From positions 1 through 64,000 of the forward strand of contig CAWFRO010000002.1 in assembly GCA_963818225.1 (NCBI GenBank): a stretch of DNA of 64,000 nt, in the 5' to 3' direction. The position numbers were made by a program, and so were the translations under genes. This document shows, one piece after another, positions 7,886-15,713 of the stretch. The notes beneath the pieces are model-generated. The model saw nothing but the letters and a program-made list of their open reading frames with translations. It was not told the DNA's origin and searched no databases. Each line of letters begins with the position of its first letter. The first letter of the stretch is position 1. The DNA comes from Palsa-504 sp963818225 (GTDB lineage: Bacteria; Actinomycetota; Actinomycetes; Streptosporangiales; Streptosporangiaceae).

Positions 7886-10282
7886 TTACGGCCGGGCCCC
7901 CAGGGCTTTTCGCACCCGGCTCAGCAGCCCCACTTCGGTGAACGGCTTCTCCAGGATGTCGTAGCCCGGCAGGAGAACGCCCTGGGCGTCCAGGATCGGC
8001 TGGGCGTACCCGGAGAGGAACAGCGCGGGCGTCTCCGGGCGCAGGGCGGCGACGCGGGCCGCGACCTCGTGGCCGAGCATCTCGGGCATGATCACGTCGG
8101 TCAGCAGGAGATCGACCGGTTGAGCCGGGTCCCCGGCCCGCCGCACGGCATCGGCGCCGTTGTCGGCCACGCAGACGTGATAGCCGTTATCGTCCAGGAT
8201 GCGGCGGGCCAGCTCGCGCAGGCTCACCTCATCCTCGACGAGCAGGATCGTCTCACCGTGCCCGCGAACGTCGTCGTCGGCCGGGGACCGAGACCCGGCG
8301 TCCGGCCCGGCCCGTTCGTCGGTGGCCGGAAGAAGCACGTTGACCGTCGTGCCCGTCCCCGCCTCCGAGTAGATATCGATGCTGCCGCCGGCCCCGGTCA
8401 CGATGCCATAGACGGTGGCCAGCCCGAGACCGGTCCCGTGGCCCTTCGGCTTAGTCGAGAAGAACGGCTCGAAGACCCGGTCAGCGGTCGCCTTGTCCAT
8501 GCCCGTGCCGTTATCCGAAACGCGGAGCCGGGTGTAACGCCCGGGCACCAGGCCGGGCCGCTGGCTCGCGAAAGTGTCGTCGACCTCGACGTTCGCGGTA
8601 TCGATGGTCAGCTGGCCACCACCCGGCATCGCGTCCCGCGCGTTCACCGCCAGGTTCACCAGGACCTGCTCGAGCTGGCCGCGGTCGGCCTTGACCCGCC
8701 ACGGGGCAGGCTCCGCGGCGATGGTCAGCTCGATGTGCTCGCCCAGCGCGCGGCGGAGCAGCTTCCCGGCGCTCTCGACCGCCTGGTTGATGTCGATGAT
8801 TTCTGGCGTGGTCACTTCGTGCCGGGCGAAGGTCAGGAGCTGGCGGGTTACCCGGATCGCCTGCTGTGCGGCCACCTGCACCTGGTCGATGTCGGCCAGT
8901 ACCGGCTCGAGCCGCGCGTCCTCCCGCGCGAGCGCCGTGACTCGCCTGGAGACGAAACCGGTGTAACCCTCGATCACATTGAGCAGGTTGTTGAAGTCGT
9001 GCGCCACCCCGCCGATAAGCTGGCCGAGGCTCTCCAGCCGCTGGACCTGCCGCACCCGGCCCGCGAAGCGCTCCTGCTCGGCCGCGGCCCGCAGGCGTTC
9101 CCGTTCCCCCTCCAGGGCCAGCCGGTCGGAGACATCCCTGATCGCGGTCGTGACCAGCATCCCGCTGCCCATGGGCAGCCCGCTCAGCGTGACCTCGGCC
9201 GGGAACTCGCTGCCGTCGCGGCGTAGCCCGACCATCCTGAACTCCTCGTCGATCGGCCGTGACGTCGGGTCGGTGAAGTAAGCCCTGCGCTCGCGGGCCA
9301 GCGCTTCCCGCCACGTCACCGGGACCAGCGTCTCCACCCGCTGGCCGATCAGCTCACCGGTCGCATACCCGAACAGCCGCGTGGCCCGGGCGTTGGCCAT
9401 CGCGATCGACCCGTCCGCCACCACGGCGATCATCGGGTCGGGCGCGGTGTTGAACAGGCCCCGGAATTGCTGCTCGGCTCGCTCCCGCGCGGTCAGCGCA
9501 GTCACGAGCTTGGTCCGCATCAGCTCGATGCCGCGACCCAGGTCGGCTAGTTCAGGAGGGCCGACCGCGGGAATCCGGGTGCCGTAGTCCCCGGCGGCGA
9601 CCGAGTCCATGGCGGCCCGTACCGCCCGGAACGGCCGCAGCAGGCTGAGCCACACCGTCGCCGTGCCGTCTACCGCGATGGCCGCGACCACGACGCACAT
9701 CGCGATGAGCGCGACCAGCACCGTGCCCTGCGCCTGGGTCAGGCTGCTGGTTACCGACTGCTGCACCGCGGCAATCTGGGCCTGCAAGGCCGCCCCGGCC
9801 GAGCTGATGGCCAGCACGTAGGGCCGGGCCTGCGCGGTATTGGCCTGCAGCATCTGCGCGAGGGTGGCATCACCCCGGGCCATGGCCGCCAGCTGGGGGT
9901 CGGCGATGTCGGTGAGCCAGGCCCGGTAGGCCGCGATGGTCGCGGCGAGCTGCGTGGTGATCTGCCCTTGCCCGCGCCCCAGCGCACTGATCTGGTTTTC
10001 GACGGCCTCGATCCGGGCGGCCTGGCCGTCGAATGTCACGGGCGGGCCCGGGTGCCCACTGGTGACATAGTCGCCGAGCCAGCTCTGCTGGTCCTGATAA
10101 AACTCGAGCAGGTCGACAGACGCCGCCGCCGCGGGCACCAGTTGCTGGGCCAGCTCGCGGCCCTGGGCCCGGCTGCTGGCCCCGGCGTCAAACGCGACGC
10201 TGAGCGCGGCCGCCGTCAGCCCCACCAGTACCACCGAGACCACGATCACCCTCGGCCGCATCCCGATTCTCCATGCCGCCAT
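7886..10282 (-). CDS. hybrid sensor histidine kinase (TM-HAMP-PAS-HisKA-HATPase-REC)
   Basis: Membrane sensor kinase of 798 aa. Order: TM helix 11-31, extracytoplasmic helical sensor about 35-185, TM helix 186-210, HAMP about 212-265, PAS about 270-388, HisKA with phospho-accepting His428 (GGVAHDFNNLL), HATPase with N547 (NLAVNARDAM), DNGTGMD (590-596) and GHGTGLGL (614-621), and a C-terminal receiver with Asp729 (LLLTDVIMP) and Lys779. The HDFNN H-box and the REC tail place it with hybrid NtrB-like kinases. It ends the operon beginning at 14813, 29 bp after the small membrane protein. The receiver fused to PIG-L in the first gene is a plausible target of its phosphoryl group, an inference from the operon. 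Confidence 0.9.
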   Translation of the reverse strand: MAAWRIGMRPRVIVVSVVLVGLTAAALSVAFDAGASSRAQGRELAQQLVPAAAASVDLLEFYQDQQSWLGDYVTSGHPGPPVTFDGQAARIEAVENQISALGRGQGQITTQLAATIAAYRAWLTDIADPQLAAMARGDATLAQMLQANTAQARPYVLAISSAGAALQAQIAAVQQSVTSSLTQAQGTVLVALIAMCVVVAAIAVDGTATVWLSLLRPFRAVRAAMDSVAAGDYGTRIPAVGPPELADLGRGIELMRTKLVTALTARERAEQQFRGLFNTAPDPMIAVVADGSIAMANARATRLFGYATGELIGQRVETLVPVTWREALARERRAYFTDPTSRPIDEEFRMVGLRRDGSEFPAEVTLSGLPMGSGMLVTTAIRDVSDRLALEGERERLRAAAEQERFAGRVRQVQRLESLGQLIGGVAHDFNNLLNVIEGYTGFVSRRVTALAREDARLEPVLADIDQVQVAAQQAIRVTRQLLTFARHEVTTPEIIDINQAVESAGKLLRRALGEHIELTIAAEPAPWRVKADRGQLEQVLVNLAVNARDAMPGGGQLTIDTANVEVDDTFASQRPGLVPGRYTRLRVSDNGTGMDKATADRVFEPFFSTKPKGHGTGLGLATVYGIVTGAGGSIDIYSEAGTGTTVNVLLPATDERAGPDAGSRSPADDDVRGHGETILLVEDEVSLRELARRILDDNGYHVCVADNGADAVRRAGDPAQPVDLLLTDVIMPEMLGHEVAARVAALRPETPALFLSGYAQPILDAQGVLLPGYDILEKPFTEVGLLSRVRKALGARP

Positions 10283-10311
10283 CGGTTCCCTCGTTCCCTT
10301 CGTGGCGCCGG

Positions 10312-10512
10312 TCAGGCGAAGTACAGCGTCCGCAAGACGACGATGACCGCCACTACGACGAGCATCGCCGCGGCCTTGACGACCAGGCCTCGCTCGTAGC
10401 GAACCGCGTGGCTGACCTCCCGCCTGAACGCCTCGGGTAGCCGCGGCGCGAACGCCTCGGGCAGCCGCGGCGCCGAGATCTCGGGCGGCGGCTGGGCGGG
10501 TCCGGCCGTCAA
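10312..10512 (-). CDS. 66-aa single-pass membrane protein coupled to GT2 synthase
   Basis: A small frame starting at TTG (10512-10510) that overlaps the TGA stop of the glycosyltransferase (TTGA), the usual sign of translational coupling. The N-terminal half carries a duplicated octapeptide APRLPEAF encoded by a 24-bp tandem repeat, then RREVSHAVRYERG and a C-terminal hydrophobic helix (about 44-64, KAAAMLVVVAVIVVL) ending LRTLYFA. It resembles in size and position the small membrane partners of processive glycan synthases such as PgaD, but no sequence homology is claimed. It could be an accessory subunit of the neighbouring synthase. Confidence 0.6.
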   Translation of the reverse strand: MTAGPAQPPPEISAPRLPEAFAPRLPEAFRREVSHAVRYERGLVVKAAAMLVVVAVIVVLRTLYFA

Positions 10513-12005
10513 CTCGGGATCGCCACCTTCCCGGTCTTCTCGGTCTTGTCCCACTTCATCTCCGCTCCCTGCAGCTCCTTGACGTACGCCGCGAACGTGC
10601 AGGCGCACAGCAGCGACCCGTAGCCCGCGATGTAGACCAGGACCGCGCTGATGAACCGGCCGAGCCGGTGCGGCTCGGCCGTCTTGGCCAGGTAGGCCAC
10701 GGCCATCGACACGCTGAGCCAGGCGTAGATGAAGACCACGATCCAGCCCTCGTGGGCCTGCAGGGGCAGGTGCGTAACGACGAAGAGCTTGCGCAGGATG
10801 TCGCGGAACAGCCGGGGGAAACACGCGTAGCCGATGATGGCCAGGTTCACCGCGCCGGGGAACATCAGGCCCTGCCGCCAGACGCGACGCGCGGTCGGCG
10901 GGTCGATGAGCAGCGCGAAGCCGGTGATGAAGATGTAAGTGGCGGCGTTGATGATCCACAGCAGGCGAAACGTCGTCCAGGCGTAGGGAACGTCGGCGAA
11001 GTACAGGGCCAACAGCGAGACCGACGACGTGATCATGAACAGCGGCTGCAGGAACAGGCAGAACCAGACAGTCCCGAAGGTGACGCTGCCGAGGCGATGA
11101 CCGCGGTGCGGCCGGAACCACAGCTTGCGATACCGCAGGGTGACCTGCACGTTACCGCGGGCCCAGCGCAGGCGCTGCTTCCACAGCCCCCCGATGGAGT
11201 CGGGTTCCTCGGCCCAGCACGTGGCGTGCGGCTCGAACACCACCTGGCGCCCGCGCAGCTGCGTCTCGAAGGTGGTGAACGTGTCCTCGGCCAGGGAGGA
11301 GGTGTCGATCCGGCTGCCCAGGGCGACCAGGTTGGCCCGCGAGTGCAGCTGTGCGCCGCCGGCCAGGCAGGCGATGGCGCCGAGCACGTTCTGCCCGCGC
11401 CGGGCGGCCGCCTGGGCGGTGATGTACTCGTAGCTGATGAAGCGGGTCAGGTAGTTGCCCGGGCGGCTGCCCTCCTTGATGTAGGCGGTGACGGCGCCGA
11501 CCCGCGGGTCGGCCAGGTGCCGGGTCATCTTGCGGAGAGAGTCGGGCTCGAAGATCACGTCGGCGTCGGTGATCAGCAGCGCCTCCATCCAGTCGTCGCG
11601 CAGGATGACGTCCAGGCCGTGGTTGAGCGTGTGCGCCTTCCCCTCGCCGCCCTTAGCGCGGCGCAGGTGGACCACGTTGCCCGCGTACTGCGCCGCCTTT
11701 GCCCTGGCCACCTGGGGCGTCTCGTCCGTACTGGCGTCGTCGACCAGGAAGATCCGCAGCCGGTCGCGCGGGTACTCCAGCGCCATGAGCCGGTCGATGG
11801 AGGCTCCGATGACCGCCGCCTCGTTCCACGCCGGGATCAGGATCGCGGTGCGCGGGTGGGCCGGCCCGCAAGCCGCGTAATGGTTACGCCAGAAGTGGCC
11901 GGCGGCCAGCAGGAACTGCCAGGCGGCCAGCAGCTCGGGGACGGCGCCGGCCATCACCAGGACGATCAGCACCCAGTCGCCGCTCCGGATCAGGTCGTCC
12001 GCCAT
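10509..12005 (-). CDS. processive family 2 glycosyltransferase (membrane glycan synthase)
   Basis: A 498-aa inner-membrane polysaccharide synthase of the BcsA/NodC/PgaC type. An N-terminal TM segment (about 11-35) is followed by the GT-A domain with ILIPAWNE (55-62), D89-D90 in LVDDAS, D147-x-D149 in ITDADVIFEPD, the acceptor-site acid in SLAEDTFTT (D241) and the processivity motif Q277-R-L-R-W281. Four to five further TM helices lie between about 309 and 475. The substrate (UDP-GlcNAc, UDP-Glc or other) cannot be read off. It lies 6 bp after the PHP gene. The operon's deacetylase makes an N-acetylhexosamine polymer likely, as inference. Confidence 0.88.
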   Translation of the reverse strand: MADDLIRSGDWVLIVLVMAGAVPELLAAWQFLLAAGHFWRNHYAACGPAHPRTAILIPAWNEAAVIGASIDRLMALEYPRDRLRIFLVDDASTDETPQVARAKAAQYAGNVVHLRRAKGGEGKAHTLNHGLDVILRDDWMEALLITDADVIFEPDSLRKMTRHLADPRVGAVTAYIKEGSRPGNYLTRFISYEYITAQAAARRGQNVLGAIACLAGGAQLHSRANLVALGSRIDTSSLAEDTFTTFETQLRGRQVVFEPHATCWAEEPDSIGGLWKQRLRWARGNVQVTLRYRKLWFRPHRGHRLGSVTFGTVWFCLFLQPLFMITSSVSLLALYFADVPYAWTTFRLLWIINAATYIFITGFALLIDPPTARRVWRQGLMFPGAVNLAIIGYACFPRLFRDILRKLFVVTHLPLQAHEGWIVVFIYAWLSVSMAVAYLAKTAEPHRLGRFISAVLVYIAGYGSLLCACTFAAYVKELQGAEMKWDKTEKTGKVAIPS

Positions 12006-12010
12006 CGTGA

Positions 12011-12718
12011 TCAGGCGTCCGCGGTCAGCCGGACCGAGCGGTAGACGCCGATGTCACGGCAGTGGTGGCTGTCGCTACCCGCCACCAGCGGCACGCCCGC
12101 CCGGGCCAGTGCGGTGACCGCGCGGGCCGACGGGCACGACCATTTCTCGTTCACCTCCGCCATCGCGCCGGTGTCGGCGATCCGTTTGGCCACGTGCGCC
12201 AGCAGCGGTTCGGGCACCATGGCCTCGTCCAGCCCGATCTTGGGCAGCACGCTGAACAGGTGGGCGATGAGCGGCCGGCGGTCGGTGGCTTCCAGCGCAC
12301 GAGCCGTCGCCTCGCACAGCTGCTCGATCGCGGCCGCCGGGCTCATTGCCCCGTTCTGGATGGCCGCCCGGACCTCGGCCGGATGCACTGGGCCGTGCTC
12401 GGCCGGGAACCGGTGATCGGCGATCAGCACCAGGTCAATGCCGTCCAGGCCGGGCGGGAGGTCGAGCTGACCGGAGGTGTCCAGTATCTTGGCCTCGACG
12501 CCGGCCAGCACGCGCATCCCGGGCCGGCCGCGATAACGCGACGCGGCGGCAGTGAAGTCGGGCAGCCAGGCCGTGTCCCGCCGCACATGGTCGACGAGGC
12601 ACAACGTCCGGAGCCCCCGCTCCTGGGCCGCCTGGACGTTCTCGGCCAGGGTGCTTGCCCCGTCGGAGAATGTCGAGTGCACGTGAAAGTCCTCGTCGAG
12701 TGCGACATGTCCGGTCAT
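12011..12718 (-). CDS. PHP-domain metal-dependent hydrolase
   Basis: A 235-aa stand-alone PHP (polymerase and histidinol phosphatase) domain. The metal-binding pattern is complete: H12-V-H14 and D19 in FHVHSTFSDG, D43-H44, E75 in LAGVEAK, H102, H153, and D216-x-H218 in AGSDSHH. Such enzymes hydrolyse phosphoesters with two or three metal ions. Its start overlaps the ATP-grasp stop by 4 bp (ATGA), so the two are translationally coupled. The substrate is unknown; within a glycan operon it may remove phosphate from a sugar or a modified intermediate. Confidence 0.8.
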   Translation of the reverse strand: MTGHVALDEDFHVHSTFSDGASTLAENVQAAQERGLRTLCLVDHVRRDTAWLPDFTAAASRYRGRPGMRVLAGVEAKILDTSGQLDLPPGLDGIDLVLIADHRFPAEHGPVHPAEVRAAIQNGAMSPAAAIEQLCEATARALEATDRRPLIAHLFSVLPKIGLDEAMVPEPLLAHVAKRIADTGAMAEVNEKWSCPSARAVTALARAGVPLVAGSDSHHCRDIGVYRSVRLTADA

Positions 12719-13737
12719 GACCGGACGAGCCCCAGGTCCGAGACTTCGGCCGGGTCGATGAAGCGCTCATCGAGGAAGCGCACTACCGCCAGCTCGCGGA
12801 AGTCCATGGCCGCCGGGACCGGCTGCCCGAGCAGCGCAGCCAGCGCGAGCCTGGGCATGTCGACTCCGCTGGCGATGGTCAGCCCGAGCGTGCCCGGCAT
12901 CCTGGGGTTCACCTCGAGCAGCCCCGGGACCCCGTCCCGGCCGCGCTTGCACTGCACGTTGGCCACGTAAGTGAGGCCGGTCGCCTCGGCCACGGCCCGG
13001 CCGAACCACTCGACCTCCGGGTCGTGCACCGTGCGGCCGCCGACGGATACGCCGGAGTCGACCCGGGCCCGCAGCCGCGGGACGGACGCGATCACGTGCC
13101 CGCCGGCGTCGGCGAGCACGTCCACCGAGTACTCCTCGCCGGGCAGGAACTCCTGCACGATCAGGCTCGGCGAGCGGGGGATGGAGGCCAGCTCTGCGGC
13201 GGAGCCCACCGTCATCAGACCGCGCGAGCCGCTGCCTGTGCGCGGCTTGACGACGACGGGATAGCTCCACTCCACCGGGTCGAGGCGGGGTCCGAACGGC
13301 TCGGTGCGGGGGACGCGGACGACACCAGCGCAGTGCCGGGCCAGCGCTAGCTTGTCCAGGATGATCTCGAGCGCGGCGGCCGACGCCAGGAGCAGGTCGA
13401 TGCCGGCCGCCGCGAACGTCTCCCGCGCCCGGGCCAGCGGCCGCAGCTCGGCGTCCACGGTCGGCAGGACGACGTCCACGCCGAGCGCGAGGCACCGGGC
13501 CAGCAGCACGTCGGTGAAATCCGGGGCTGCACCAGCCGGGATGAGCGTGCGGGCCCCGGGTGGCACCAGGTACAGCCCGGCCGCCCACGGATCCATGTCG
13601 GCGGCGAGCAGCTCGACGGCGGGATCGGCCCGCAGCGACTTCATCGCGGCGATCGCCGCGGGACCGCCGGCGCCGGTGACCAGGACGTGCCGTGGCCGGC
13701 CCGAGGGGCCGGACCGAGGGGGACCCGGCGCCGTCAC
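12715..13737 (-). CDS. ATP-grasp domain enzyme
   Basis: A 340-aa ATP-dependent carboxylate-amine/thiol ligase-like protein. The N terminus has a Rossmann-like pre-ATP-grasp region (RHVLVTGAGGPAAIAAMKSL), followed by YPVVVKPRTGSGSRG (ATP phosphate loop), LIVQEFLPGEEYSVDVL (hinge and lid) and LLEVNPRMPGTLGL (metal-binding E and N). These are the carbamoyl-phosphate-synthetase-like ATP-grasp landmarks. It overlaps the genes on both sides by 4 bp. It probably joins an amino acid or acyl group to an amine, possibly on the glycan or its precursor; this is inference. Confidence 0.85.
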   Translation of the reverse strand: MTAPGPPRSGPSGRPRHVLVTGAGGPAAIAAMKSLRADPAVELLAADMDPWAAGLYLVPPGARTLIPAGAAPDFTDVLLARCLALGVDVVLPTVDAELRPLARARETFAAAGIDLLLASAAALEIILDKLALARHCAGVVRVPRTEPFGPRLDPVEWSYPVVVKPRTGSGSRGLMTVGSAAELASIPRSPSLIVQEFLPGEEYSVDVLADAGGHVIASVPRLRARVDSGVSVGGRTVHDPEVEWFGRAVAEATGLTYVANVQCKRGRDGVPGLLEVNPRMPGTLGLTIASGVDMPRLALAALLGQPVPAAMDFRELAVVRFLDERFIDPAEVSDLGLVRS

Positions 13738-14813
13738 GGTGTCACCGTCAGGAGTTTACTGACCTGGAGCGGCGGGCCGCCGGCCTGGAGCGGCGGGGCG
13801 CCGGCCCGGTCCCGGATCGCCTCGAACGGCTCCGCGTAGCTGCCGCCGCCGTACCGGGACCAGTACCGGGCCGTCGCGGTGATCAGGTCGGGCGCCAGGT
13901 AGTCGCGCACGCCGGTCTGCGAGCCGAACGCGCCGATGGCCTGGAGCTTGCCATCGACGTAATCATCGGTGATGACGAAGTACGTCGGGCGGTATTCGAT
14001 GGTCGCCGACGGGGACTGAAAGCAGTAGACCCGCCCGACGCGCCGGCAGGCGACCATGGCCGCGCGGTGGGTGTTGCGGTGATCCTGGTGGACGTCGTGC
14101 GCGGAATGGGTGTAAACGATGGTCGGCTGGACTTCCGCGACGACGCCGTCGATGACACTGATCGTCGGGTCCCCCTCGGCGATGCGGGTGTCCTCCAGGT
14201 CACCCAGGAACAGCCGGGCGCCGATGATGTCGGCGGCCCGCTGCGACTCGCGGGCCCGCTCGAGCTGGTCGCCGCCGCGGGCCCCGCGGGAAAGGGTCAG
14301 GATGGCCACCGTGTCGCCGGCCGCCCGGTGGGCCAGCAGCGCGCCGGCCGCGCCGATCTCCACGTCGTCGGGATGGGCCCCGATGGCCAGCACCGTCTCC
14401 CGGCCCGCGGCGCGCGCCGCCCGGCCCGCCGCGACCAGCGTGGTGGCCTTGGCCGCCAGGTCCTCGGCGCTGATCGGCTTGGACAGGAATTCCGCCGCCG
14501 CGCCGCGCAGGGCCGAGACCGCATAGTCGACCGACGGGTGCCCGGTGATCACCGCGACCGGCAGGTCGGGCACTAGCTCGCGGACGCGTTCGAGTAGCTC
14601 GAGCCCGCTCATGCCGGGCAGCTCGATGTCGGTGATGAGCAGATCCCACTGCTCGGTCTCGACGCGCCGCAAGGCGTCGGCCGGGTCGAGCTCGTGTGCG
14701 ACCTCAAAGCCGCCGAGCTCGCTCAGCACCCGGGTCATGAACCCGCCCAGGGCGCGATCATCGTCGATGAGCAGTATGCGCCCGCCCCGCTGACCAGGCT
14801 CCCTGAGTTCCAT
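13734..14813 (-). CDS. response-regulator receiver fused to PIG-L (LmbE) deacetylase
   Basis: A 359-aa two-domain protein. Residues 11-125 form a receiver: D17-D18-D19 (LLIDDD), phospho-acceptor D62 (LLITDIELPGMSG), T90 (VITGHPS) and K112 (LSKPIS). Residues 139-300 form a PIG-L/LmbE zinc deacetylase with AHPDDVEIG (H147, D150) and HSAHDVHQDHRNTH (H242-x-x-H245), which remove acetyl groups from GlcNAc-type substrates. The start ATG at 14813 is preferred over 14879 because the upstream codons are unlike a receiver and the receiver begins shortly after. It is the promoter-proximal gene of the operon. Phosphorylation controlling deacetylation is inferred from the fusion. Confidence 0.88.
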   Translation of the reverse strand: MELREPGQRGGRILLIDDDRALGGFMTRVLSELGGFEVAHELDPADALRRVETEQWDLLITDIELPGMSGLELLERVRELVPDLPVAVITGHPSVDYAVSALRGAAAEFLSKPISAEDLAAKATTLVAAGRAARAAGRETVLAIGAHPDDVEIGAAGALLAHRAAGDTVAILTLSRGARGGDQLERARESQRAADIIGARLFLGDLEDTRIAEGDPTISVIDGVVAEVQPTIVYTHSAHDVHQDHRNTHRAAMVACRRVGRVYCFQSPSATIEYRPTYFVITDDYVDGKLQAIGAFGSQTGVRDYLAPDLITATARYWSRYGGGSYAEPFEAIRDRAGAPPLQAGGPPLQVSKLLTVTP

Positions 14814-14939
14814 GAGGCCCCCCGACCCGCCCTGCGTCCTGCGGCCACCCCTGGCCCGAAGATTAACATTTAGTGTCAAGGTGAGTACAATACGTTATTA
14901 GTGATGGTAGCAGCCCTGGCACCGACCGGTAGCCGGTCT

Positions 14940-15587
14940 TCAGTGGCCGGTCAGGTGGATCACTCCGACGTCGGACAACCCGTCGAGGGCCAGTTGCACG
15001 GCGAGCGCGGCGAGCAGGAACCCGAAGACCTTCTCGGTCACCAGCATCCGGCTGGCGTCCAGGTGGCTGCTGACCTGCACGGCCCAGCGGAACACCACGA
15101 CGTCCAGGGCCAGTATCACGATGAGGATGCCGACGACGACCGCGACCACCGCGACCGAGGCGGCTTCGGCCGAGGCAGTGACCAGGACGACGATCCCGGC
15201 CGGGTTGAGCAGGTAGGGCACGGCCAGCGGGAAGACGGCGAGCTGCATCGGGTCCTTGTCTTCGGCGGGCTGGCTGCCGTTGTTCTGGTCGTGCTGCCCG
15301 AGGACCATGGTGACCGCGATGATGAGCAGGATGATCCCGCTGGCCACGCCCAGGGCGCCGGGGGAGAAATGCAGCAGCCTGGTCAGCAGCCCGCCGAGGA
15401 TCAGCAGCAGCACGGCGACGGCGGCGGCGGTGCTCAGCATCTTGCGCAGGACACGGCGCTGGGTGGCCTGCGGCATCTCCCTGGTTGCCTCGAGGAACGG
15501 CACCAACGCGATCTTGGGACCGATTCCGATCAGCAGCAGCAGGAAGGTGTCGATGACGAAGGTGGCGTTCAGCGATTCCAGTTCCAT
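14940..15587 (-). CDS. MarC-family integral membrane protein
   Basis: A 215-aa protein with about six hydrophobic helices and the MarC-type first helix (FVIDTFLLLLIGIGPKIALVPF), followed by LGVASGIILLIIAVTMVLG and PLAVPYLLNPAGIVVLV. MarC proteins were once linked to antibiotic resistance, but their transport function is unproven. The ATG at 15587 is chosen because CAGGAG precedes it by six bases; the open frame runs further upstream without a good start. It is transcribed in the same direction as the glycan operon, 127 bp upstream of its first gene. Confidence 0.75.
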   Translation of the reverse strand: MELESLNATFVIDTFLLLLIGIGPKIALVPFLEATREMPQATQRRVLRKMLSTAAAVAVLLLILGGLLTRLLHFSPGALGVASGIILLIIAVTMVLGQHDQNNGSQPAEDKDPMQLAVFPLAVPYLLNPAGIVVLVTASAEAASVAVVAVVVGILIVILALDVVVFRWAVQVSSHLDASRMLVTEKVFGFLLAALAVQLALDGLSDVGVIHLTGH

Positions 15588-15713
15588 CCCCGGCTCCTGC
15601 CTGCAGCCCGAACAGCGGGTACGCATCGGCCCCATGCGAGGAGGTGAGCGTACCGCTCCAGCCCCCCGTCCAATACCGCACAGCCCAACCGGCCCGGCCA
15701 TAATCGCCGGCGT

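Noticed and set aside
7517..9226. 569-codon plus-strand frame opposite the histidine kinase
   Set aside because: It is the antisense shadow of the kinase, which has all domains and motifs; the composition (Gly/Pro/Arg/His rich) and lack of binding site argue against coding.
10668..12044. 458-codon plus-strand frame opposite the GT2 gene
   Set aside because: Antisense shadow of a well-supported glycosyltransferase in high-GC DNA; no recognisable domain.
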